A stretch of 7,084 nucleotides of DNA, from the NCBI GenBank assembly GCA_027296525.1, contig JAPUJA010000159.1, forward strand, positions 1-7,084, in the 5' to 3' direction. The DNA is from Pseudomonadota bacterium (GTDB taxonomy: Bacteria > Pseudomonadota > Alphaproteobacteria > UBA828 > JAPUJA01). Within the stretch, counting starts at the first letter, position 1. Each line of letters begins with the position of its first letter. Below the pieces are notes generated by a model. That model did not search any database, was not told the DNA's origin, and saw nothing but the letters and a program-made list of their open reading frames with translations. Positions 1 to 4,781 of this stretch are shown here, piece by piece. The translations under genes were made by a program, and so were the position numbers.

Positions 1-791
1 GCCTCGTCGGAGACGGCGACGATCCGTTCGACTCCTTTCAGAATCACCTCGAGCGCCTCTTCGTTCGGCTCGCGCACGGCGAGCCCGCCGGCGAAGGTAT
101 CGGAGGAATTGGTCGAGACCGGGCGGCCCTGCTCGAAGGAAAGGGCGTAGCAGTTCGCCTTCTCCGAGACGACGCCGACGATCCGGGTCTTGCGCCTGAG
201 CGCATCGCGCGCGGCCATCATGCCGCAGATCCCCGATCCGAGCCCGACCGGGACATAGACCATGTCGAGCTCCGGGAGCGCGCGCAGCAATTCGAGGCTG
301 TAGGTTCCGACCCCTTGCACGAGCCAGGGATGATAGGAGACGACGAAGTGGAGCCCGCGCTCGCGGCTAAGCTCCCGGGCGTGTTCCACGGCCGCCTCGA
401 AGTCGCTTCCATGCTCGATCAGCTCGGCCCCGAAGGCGCGCATGGCCGCGTTCTTGTCCGGTGAGTTGCCCTCGGGCGCGACGATCACCGGCAGCAGGCC
501 CACGCGCCGGGCCGCGAAGGCGAGGCTCTGGCCGTGATTGCCCGTGGTCGCCGAGATCACGCCCCTCGTCCCGGGCTCGGCCTCCCTGAGGCGCTCCATA
601 TAGACGAGCCCGCCGCGCACCTTGAAGGCCCCGGTGGGGGTGTGGTTCTCGTGCTTGACCCAAATCTCGGCGCCGCAACGCTCCGAAAGCAGCGGCCAGC
701 AATATTGGGGCGTCTGAAACACCCGATGGACTCTCGCGGCGGCGGCTTCGAGCGCGCCCAGGTCCGGAAGAGAAGGCTCATGCTTCGACAT
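1..791 (-). CDS. Threonine/serine dehydratase-family PLP enzyme (partial, C-terminus off the left edge)
   Basis: Reading leftward from the ATG at 791-789, 263 codons stay open to the window edge. The protein is a fold-type II PLP enzyme of the threonine dehydratase family, which deaminates hydroxy-amino acids such as threonine or serine to a 2-oxo acid and ammonia. The PLP lysine is K57 in the motif TGAFKVRGG. The substrate/cofactor loop SATTGNHGQ lies at residues 80-88. The PLP-phosphate loop reads GLGSG at about 183-187 instead of the usual GGGGL, a variant I associate with a single-domain subfamily of roughly 320 residues, so about 60 residues may be missing. Whether a C-terminal ACT domain exists cannot be seen. 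The start is supported by TGAGGG (800-805, read on the minus strand) 8 nt upstream. The gene is divergent from the leucine-degradation operon. Family assignment is firm; the exact substrate (threonine, serine, threo-3-hydroxyaspartate or another) is not established. Confidence 0.88.
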   Translation of the reverse strand, partial: MSKHEPSLPDLGALEAAAARVHRVFQTPQYCWPLLSERCGAEIWVKHENHTPTGAFKVRGGLVYMERLREAEPGTRGVISATTGNHGQSLAFAARRVGLLPVIVAPEGNSPDKNAAMRAFGAELIEHGSDFEAAVEHARELSRERGLHFVVSYHPWLVQGVGTYSLELLRALPELDMVYVPVGLGSGICGMMAARDALRRKTRIVGVVSEKANCYALSFEQGRPVSTNSSDTFAGGLAVREPNEEALEVILKGVERIVAVSDE

Positions 792-828
792 CGACGATAC
801 CCTCACAACCCCGCGGCGTCCGGGGGCG

Positions 829-840
829 GCCTCCTGAGGC
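829..840. repeat. 12-bp dyad GCCTC-CT-GAGGC
   Basis: Two perfect 5-bp arms, GCCTC and GAGGC, flank a two-base centre. It lies 38 bp upstream of the dehydratase start and about 135 bp upstream of the mccB start. The two-base centre is too tight for a good RNA hairpin, so if functional it is more likely a protein-binding dyad. No known operator consensus is matched. Confidence 0.35.
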
Positions 841-842
841 GT

Positions 843-869
843 GGACCCGTGGGGCGGGCCCTGTGGTCC
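843..869. repeat. Imperfect inverted repeat GGACC...GGTCC
   Basis: GGACC at 843-847 pairs with GGTCC at 865-869. Inside it GGG at 852-854 pairs with CCC at 859-861, so the stretch could form an interrupted stem in single-stranded form or serve as a dyad operator in DNA. The right arm, GTGGTCC at 863-869, recurs exactly at 913-919. It lies in the divergent intergenic region and would sit in the 5' leader of the minus-strand dehydratase if that promoter is placed correctly. In DNA this GC-rich, five-base arms could arise by chance, and no regulator family is recognised from the sequence. Confidence 0.35.
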
Positions 870-876
870 GGGCGCC

Positions 877-904
877 AAGATGCCGAAAGGGCCGGGTGTG
901 GCAA
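877..904 (-). promoter_or_regulatory. Possible weak sigma-70 promoter for the dehydratase gene
   Basis: On the minus strand TTGCCA (904-899) matches five of six -35 consensus bases. CATCTT (882-877), after a 16-bp spacer, matches three of six -10 bases. It would give a leader of roughly 80 nt that includes the GGWCC dyad and the 829-840 palindrome. The -10 is poor, so this is only a candidate. Confidence 0.2.
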
Positions 905-958
905 TGATTTTAGTGGTCCCGAGACAGCCGCTGAGGGTACTTTAGCCTTAAATCCGCC

Positions 959-967
959 AGGGGAAAG
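959..967 (+). promoter_or_regulatory. Ribosome binding site that fixes the TTG start of mccB
   Basis: AGGGGAAAG is purine-rich and ends 8 nt before the TTG at 976. An in-frame TAA at 949-951 closes the frame upstream, so the start must lie between 952 and the conserved N-terminus. The TTG is the only sensible candidate there, and this site supports it. Confidence 0.6.
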
Positions 968-975
968 ACAGCAAA

Positions 976-2583
976 TTGGCCCGCCTCAAGAGCCATATCG
1001 ATCCTTCGAGCAAAGACTTTCAGAACAACGCCGCGGCGTTGAAGGGTCTCGTGCGCGAGCTCGATCTGAGCGTCGCGGCGGCCCGGGAGGGCGGCGACGA
1101 GAGAGCCCGCACCCGCCACATCGAGCGGGGCAAGATGCTGCCGCGCGAGCGCGTCTCAGCACTCCTCGATCCGGATACGCCGTTCCTCGAGCTCTCGCCG
1201 CTCGCGGGCCACGGGCTCTATGAGGACGACGTCCCGTGCGGCGGAATCGTCACCGGCATCGGCCGGATCGAAGGGCGTGAGTGCATGGTCGTGGCGAACG
1301 ACGCGACCGTGAAGGGCGGGACCTATTATCCCATCACGGTCAAGAAGCATTTGCGGGCCCAGGAGATCGCCGAGGCCAATCATCTGCCGTGCATCTATCT
1401 CGTCGATTCGGGCGGCGCGAACCTGCCCCATCAGGACGAGGTCTTCCCCGACCGCGACCATTTCGGGCGCATCTTCTATAACCAGGCGCGCATGTCGGCG
1501 AAGGGCATCCCCCAGATCGCCGCCGTCATGGGCTCCTGCACCGCGGGCGGGGCCTATGTTCCGTGCATGGCCGATCAGGCCATCATCGTGCGCGGCCAGG
1601 GCACGATCTTCTTGGGCGGTCCACCGCTCGTCAAGGCGGCGACCGGCGAGGTGGTGAGCGCCGAGGAGCTGGGTGGCGCCGACCTCCATTCCCGCACGTC
1701 CGGCGTGGTCGATTACGTCGCCGAGAACGACACGGAAGCGATCGCTCAGACCCGCGCCATCATCGCCAGGCTCAATCGCAAGAAGTCTCTGCCCGCCGAC
1801 ATGCGCGCGCCCCGCGATCCCGCCTACGACCCAAAGGAGATCTACGGCATCGCGTCCGTCGATTTACGCATCACCTACGACATCCGCGAAGTGATCGCGC
1901 GCATTCTCGATGGCAGCGAGTTCGATGAGTTCAAGCCCCACTACGCGCCGAACTTCGTCACCGGCTTCGGTCACATCATGGGTTTTCCCGTCGGCATCGT
2001 CGGGGTGAGCGGAATCCTCTTCTCGGAGTCGGCGTTCAAGGGCGCTCATTTCATCGAGCTCTGTTGTCAACGGGGCATACCGCTCGTGTTCTTGCAGAAT
2101 GTCGTGGGCTTCATGGTGGGCAAGAAGTACGAGGCCGAAGGCATCGCAAAAAACGGCGCGAAGCTCGTGACCGCGGTCGCCTCAGCCGAGGTGCCGAAGT
2201 TCACGGTGATCATCGGCGGAAGCTTCGGGGCGGGCAATTACGGCATGTGCGGGCGGGCCTTCGCGCCGCGCTTCTTGTGGATGTGGCCGAACGCGCGAAT
2301 CTCGGTCATGGGGGGCGAGCAGGCCGCGCGTGTCCTGGCGCGTATCCGGCGCGATGCGATCGAGGCCAAAGGCGAGACCTGGAGCGAGGAAGAGGAAGCC
2401 GAGTTCATGGCGCCGATCCTCGCGCAATATGAGGAGCAGGGGGAGCCCTACTATTCGAGCGCGCGGCTCTGGGACGACGGCGTGATCGACCCGGCCGAGA
2501 CGCGAAAGATTCTGGGGCTCGGCCTGTCGGCGGCCTACAACGCACCGATCGAGGCGACGCGCTTCGGCGTGTTCCGCATGTGA
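976..2583 (+). CDS. mccB: Methylcrotonyl-CoA carboxylase beta (carboxyltransferase) subunit
   Basis: This 535-residue protein is the biotin-dependent carboxyltransferase subunit that converts 3-methylcrotonyl-CoA to 3-methylglutaconyl-CoA in leucine degradation. The two crotonase-like halves are visible. The N half has ATVKGGTYYPITVKKHLRAQ (110-129), LVDSGGANLP (142-151) and the acyl-CoA loop GSCTAGGAYVP (186-196). The C half has FLQNVVGFMVGKKYEAEGIA (372-391) and the oxyanion loop GGSFGAGNYGMCGRAF (414-429). The C-terminus FGVFRM and the VVGFMVG segment point to methylcrotonyl-CoA rather than propionyl-CoA carboxylase. Length is normal for the family. Translation starts at TTG; MARLKSHIDPSSKDFQ is the expected N-terminus. 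It is the first gene of the probable operon and lies 15 nt before the hydratase gene. The biotin carboxylase/carrier alpha subunit it requires is not in the window. Confidence 0.95.
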   Translation: MARLKSHIDPSSKDFQNNAAALKGLVRELDLSVAAAREGGDERARTRHIERGKMLPRERVSALLDPDTPFLELSPLAGHGLYEDDVPCGGIVTGIGRIEGRECMVVANDATVKGGTYYPITVKKHLRAQEIAEANHLPCIYLVDSGGANLPHQDEVFPDRDHFGRIFYNQARMSAKGIPQIAAVMGSCTAGGAYVPCMADQAIIVRGQGTIFLGGPPLVKAATGEVVSAEELGGADLHSRTSGVVDYVAENDTEAIAQTRAIIARLNRKKSLPADMRAPRDPAYDPKEIYGIASVDLRITYDIREVIARILDGSEFDEFKPHYAPNFVTGFGHIMGFPVGIVGVSGILFSESAFKGAHFIELCCQRGIPLVFLQNVVGFMVGKKYEAEGIAKNGAKLVTAVASAEVPKFTVIIGGSFGAGNYGMCGRAFAPRFLWMWPNARISVMGGEQAARVLARIRRDAIEAKGETWSEEEEAEFMAPILAQYEEQGEPYYSSARLWDDGVIDPAETRKILGLGLSAAYNAPIEATRFGVFRM

Positions 2584-2598
2584 CGGTGGGCTCGTGCC

Positions 2599-3387
2599 AT
2601 GAGTGATGCCCCCAATCTGCGGGTCGAGCTTTCCGATAACAAGATCGCGACGCTGACCCTCAACCGCCCCGAAGTTCACAACGCCTTCGACGAAGGGTTG
2701 ATCGAGGCCTTGAATGCGGCCCTCGAGGAGCTTTCGGGCCGGGAGGTGCGTGCGCTCGTCGTCACGGGCGCGGGCAAGAGCTTCTCTGCGGGCGCCGATC
2801 TCAATTACATGCGCCGGGCCGCCGACGCCTCGGCCGAGGAGAACCGGGCTCAAGCCGCGGCCATGGCCGGGATGATGCGCCGCCTCGACGAATTCAAATC
2901 CCCGACTCTTGCCCGGGTCAAAGGCGTAAGCTTCGGCGGCGGGGTCGGCCTCGTCGCCGTCTGCGATATCGCGATCGCCGAAGCCGGCGCCCAATTCTCG
3001 CTCTCCGAGGTCCGCCTCGGTCTCGCACCCGCCGTGGTCGCGCCCTATGTCATCCGGGCGATCGGCGCGCGCGCGGCGCGGCGCTATTTCCTGACGGGGG
3101 AACGCTTCGATGCCGGGGAGGCCATGAGGATCGGTCTCGTCCACGAGCTCGCCCCGGAGGGCGGGCTCGACGGTTTGCGGGATAAGCTGTTGGGCGAGCT
3201 CGTGAAGGGCGGGCCCAACGCGCAAGCCGCCGCGAAACGGGCGGTCGAGCGCTATCGCGATCGCGCGATCGACTCGGCGCTCAGCGAGGACACGATCGAT
3301 TTGATCGCCGGCTTGCGCGCGACCGACGAGGGGCGCGAAGGCATCACCGCCTTCCTCGAGAAGCGCCCGCCCGGCTGGCGCGGTTGA
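2599..3387 (+). CDS. liuC: Methylglutaconyl-CoA hydratase-like enoyl-CoA hydratase/isomerase
   Basis: This 262-residue crotonase-superfamily enzyme probably hydrates 3-methylglutaconyl-CoA to HMG-CoA, the step after MccB and before HMG-CoA lyase. Visible elements are LNRPEVHNAF (21-30), the CoA/oxyanion segment SAGADL (63-68), GVSFGGGVGL (109-118), CDIAIA (122-127) and SLSEVRLGLAPAVV (134-147). The tail GITAFLEKRPPGW is typical of LiuC-type proteins. E137 corresponds to the second catalytic Glu of classical enoyl-CoA hydratases (Glu164 in the rat enzyme). The first (Glu144) is replaced by G117, a pattern I also recall in Pseudomonas LiuC. The ATG follows GGTGGG by 8 nt and lies 15 nt after the mccB stop. 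The superfamily is certain; the specific substrate is inferred from motifs and operon position. A generic enoyl-CoA hydratase is the alternative. Confidence 0.88.
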   Translation: MSDAPNLRVELSDNKIATLTLNRPEVHNAFDEGLIEALNAALEELSGREVRALVVTGAGKSFSAGADLNYMRRAADASAEENRAQAAAMAGMMRRLDEFKSPTLARVKGVSFGGGVGLVAVCDIAIAEAGAQFSLSEVRLGLAPAVVAPYVIRAIGARAARRYFLTGERFDAGEAMRIGLVHELAPEGGLDGLRDKLLGELVKGGPNAQAAAKRAVERYRDRAIDSALSEDTIDLIAGLRATDEGREGITAFLEKRPPGWRG

Positions 3388-3390
3388 CGC

Positions 3391-3400
3391 GAGAGAGAGG
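3391..3400 (+). promoter_or_regulatory. Ribosome binding site that decides the HMG-CoA lyase start
   Basis: GAGAGAGAGG ends 7 nt before the ATG at 3408. It favours that ATG over the in-frame TTG at 3384, which would overlap the liuC stop and add eight residues (MTRERGRS) not expected at the front of the lyase family. Confidence 0.6.
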
Positions 3401-3407
3401 ACGGTCG

Positions 3408-4328
3408 ATGGCCCTGCCCGAGCGCGTCAAGCTCGTCGAGGTGGGCCCCCGGGACGGGCTCCAGAACCAGGCCATGATCCTGCCCGCCGAGGTCAAGATC
3501 GAGCTCATCGAGCGCCTGGCGAGCGCCGGCTTGCCGGTCGTGGAAGCCACCAGCTTCGTCTCGCCGAAATGGCTGCCCCAGCTCGCCGACGCGTCGGATG
3601 TGCTGAAAAAAATAAAGAAAAAACAAGGAGTTATCTACCCTGTCTTAACACCGAACATGAAGGGATATGAGGCCGCGCGGGCGGCCGGCGCCGAAGCGGT
3701 CGCGGTCTTCACGGCGGCCTCGGAGACGTTTCAGCAGAAGAACACCAACTGCTCGATCGAGGAGAGCTTCCAGCGCGCCGAGCCGATCGTCCGGAGCGCG
3801 CAAAAGGACGGCGTCGCGGTCAGGGGCTATGTCTCCTGCGTGCTCGGCTGCCCCTATGAGGGCGCCATCGCGCCGGAGCGGGTGGCCGGGGTCGCGAAAC
3901 GCCTGTTCGAGATGGGCTGCTACGAGGTCTCGCTCGGCGACACCATCGGGGTCGGCACGCCCGCGCGCGCGCGGGCGCTGTTCGAGATCGCCGCCGGCGA
4001 GCTCCCGCTTAGCGCGCTCGCCGCCCATTTTCACGACAGCTACGGCCAGGCGCTCGCCAATTTATTCGCCGTGCTCGAAGCGGGCGTCGGCGTGATCGAC
4101 GCCTCGGTCTCAGGCCTTGGCGGTTGCCCCTACGCGCCGGGCGCTTCGGGCAACGTCGCGACCGAGGACGTGGTGTATATGTTGGACGGGCTCGGCATCG
4201 AGACCGGCGTCGATCTCAAGAGCCTGATCGAGACCGGGGCATGGATATCCGAACGGCTGGGACGCGCCCCGGGCTCGAGGGCCGCCCAGGCCTTGGCGGC
4301 AAAGCGCGGAAAGGGAGCCTCGAAGTGA
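3408..4328 (+). CDS. liuE: 3-hydroxy-3-methylglutaryl-CoA (HMG-CoA) lyase
   Basis: This 306-residue TIM-barrel enzyme cleaves HMG-CoA to acetyl-CoA and acetoacetate, the last step of leucine degradation. The family landmarks are all present: VEVGPRDGLQNQ (10-21) with catalytic R15 and D16, EATSFVSPKW (46-55), YPVLTPN (77-83), QKNTNCSIEES (110-120), the metal-binding histidines in HFHDSYGQ (H207, H209), and the glycine-rich catalytic loop GLGGCPYAPGASGN (236-249) with C240. The length matches bacterial homologues. The ATG at 3408 is chosen for its ribosome binding site. The gene starts 20 nt after liuC, and its TGA shares one base with the next ATG (TGATG). Two oddities lie inside it: an A-rich patch encoding KKIKKKQ (67-73) and a 20-bp perfect CG palindrome at residues 184-190. 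The frame stays intact through both. The same family in other clusters is named mvaB or hmgL. Confidence 0.95.
   Translation: MALPERVKLVEVGPRDGLQNQAMILPAEVKIELIERLASAGLPVVEATSFVSPKWLPQLADASDVLKKIKKKQGVIYPVLTPNMKGYEAARAAGAEAVAVFTAASETFQQKNTNCSIEESFQRAEPIVRSAQKDGVAVRGYVSCVLGCPYEGAIAPERVAGVAKRLFEMGCYEVSLGDTIGVGTPARARALFEIAAGELPLSALAAHFHDSYGQALANLFAVLEAGVGVIDASVSGLGGCPYAPGASGNVATEDVVYMLDGLGIETGVDLKSLIETGAWISERLGRAPGSRAAQALAAKRGKGASK
3606..3650 (+). other. A-rich codon-usage anomaly inside the HMG-CoA lyase gene
   Basis: The first 21 bases are 19 A/T and 2 non-A/T, with a run of seven A (3606-3612) and a run of six A (3618-3623). Codons that are rare elsewhere in this window (AAA four times, ATA, TTA, ACA, CCT) cluster here. 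The encoded segment, KKIKKKQGVIYPVLT, still fits the family, where I would expect Arg in place of several of the Lys. This is seen directly; the cause is unknown. Confidence 0.7.
3958..3977. repeat. 20-bp perfect palindrome with alternating CG core
   Basis: CGCCCGCGCGCGCGCGGGCG is its own reverse complement over all 20 bases, and the symmetry breaks just outside it. It lies in the HMG-CoA lyase coding region and encodes the family-compatible segment TPARARA. The alternating CG core is the kind of sequence that can adopt Z-DNA. Codon bias for GCG and CGC in a GC-rich genome is the simplest explanation. Confidence 0.6.
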
Positions 4329-4765
4329 TGGCGCTGAACCTGCTCATCATGTGCGTCGGGATCGAGAGCGTGGGGCATCTCGAGCGCGTCACGGCCAAGG
4401 AGCTCGCCGACGCAAAGCGGCTGAACGAGCCCCCCTACCTCAAGCACTGGACGCGCAATCGTCCCCGCCGCGCCGACGAGCTCTCTGCGGGCGGCTCGCT
4501 CTACTGGATCATCAAGGGCGCGATCCGCGTTCGCCAGCCGATCGTCGGGATCGAGGCGCTCGAGAACCCGGTGGGTGGCAAGCGCTGCTGCATCCTGTAC
4601 GGGCCTGAATTGATCCGCACCCTGCCGGTGCCCCGCGATCCGATGCAGGGCTGGCGCTACCTCGAAGCCAAGGACGCGCCGCCTGATCTCGAGAGCGTGC
4701 CGGAGGAGGCGGGCGATATGCCCCCCGAGATGGTGGCGGAGCTGCGTTCGCTCGGGCTTTTGTAA
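4328..4765 (+). CDS. DUF1489-family conserved protein of unknown function
   Basis: This small protein of 145 residues matches my memory of the DUF1489 family, which is characteristic of alphaproteobacteria. Conserved-looking blocks are the N-terminal LNLLIMCVGIESVGHLE (3-19), the central GGSLYWIIKGAIRVRQPI (55-72) and MQGWRYLEAKDAPPDL (106-121). There is no signal peptide or clear membrane segment, so it is probably cytoplasmic. Three cysteines (C9, C87, C88) are present, but no recognisable metal or nucleotide motif. The ATG overlaps the HMG-CoA lyase stop by one base (TGATG), suggesting translational coupling. AAGGGAG at 4311-4317 is the likely ribosome binding site. A GTG directly before the ATG (4325) is an equally in-frame alternative. 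putA follows after 16 nt. Function is unknown; position suggests co-expression with leucine and proline catabolism but does not prove a role there. Confidence 0.85.
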   Translation: MALNLLIMCVGIESVGHLERVTAKELADAKRLNEPPYLKHWTRNRPRRADELSAGGSLYWIIKGAIRVRQPIVGIEALENPVGGKRCCILYGPELIRTLPVPRDPMQGWRYLEAKDAPPDLESVPEEAGDMPPEMVAELRSLGLL

Positions 4766-4781
4766 GACCCGGGGCGGGCGG

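Larger units (their letters stand above)
792..975. promoter_or_regulatory. Divergent intergenic region between the dehydratase and mccB
   Basis: This 184-bp gap separates two divergently transcribed genes and should hold both promoters. It has short dyads at 829-840 and 925-933, a TTTA-N4-TAAA element at 941-952, and three GTGGWCC boxes starting at 841, 863 and 913. The stretch nearest mccB (about 901-955) is clearly richer in A/T than the GC-rich half nearest the dehydratase, as expected for a promoter. I could not identify a strong sigma-70 promoter for mccB. TTAAAT at 948-953 matches four of six -10 positions but has no good -35 partner. I did not see the ACGTAAAC-type motif that I recall for the LiuR regulator of leucine-degradation genes. 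The regulatory role is inferred from position only. Confidence 0.5.

Noticed and set aside
899..914. Sigma-54-like TGGCA...TTAG upstream of mccB
   Set aside because: The -12 element reads AG where GC is required at the correct distance from GG, so the match fails at an invariant position.
534..1223. A 229-codon plus-strand frame across the dehydratase start, the intergenic region and the mccB start
   Set aside because: It overlaps two real genes in wrong frames and is an Arg/Gly-rich shadow; the intergenic part shows no coding character.
976..2583. Propionyl-CoA or geranyl-CoA carboxylase beta subunit instead of methylcrotonyl-CoA
   Set aside because: The FLQNVVGFMVG segment, the FGVFRM C-terminus and the adjacent methylglutaconyl-CoA hydratase and HMG-CoA lyase genes all favour methylcrotonyl-CoA carboxylase.
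2182..3225. A 347-codon open frame on the minus strand opposite mccB and liuC
   Set aside because: It spans two convincing plus-strand genes and their junction, with no recognisable domain and a composition typical of antisense shadow frames.
3384..3407. Upstream TTG start for HMG-CoA lyase overlapping the liuC stop
   Set aside because: The purine-rich site at 3391-3400 is well spaced for the ATG at 3408 and would lie inside the coding region if the TTG were used; the extra residues do not look like family sequence.
3606..3623. Frameshift or sequencing error at the A runs in the lyase gene
   Set aside because: The family-typical sequence continues in the same frame on both sides (PKWLPQLADA before, YPVLTPN after), so the run lengths are consistent with an intact gene.
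3625..3659. Internal Shine-Dalgarno-like AAGGAG and in-frame ATG at 3657 inside the lyase gene
   Set aside because: The spacing of about 26 nt is too long for initiation, and a product starting there would lack the catalytic R15/D16 region.
4766..4781. Terminator between DUF1489 and putA
   Set aside because: The 16-nt gap has no inverted repeat followed by a T run. No convincing intrinsic terminator was seen between any of the plus-strand genes.
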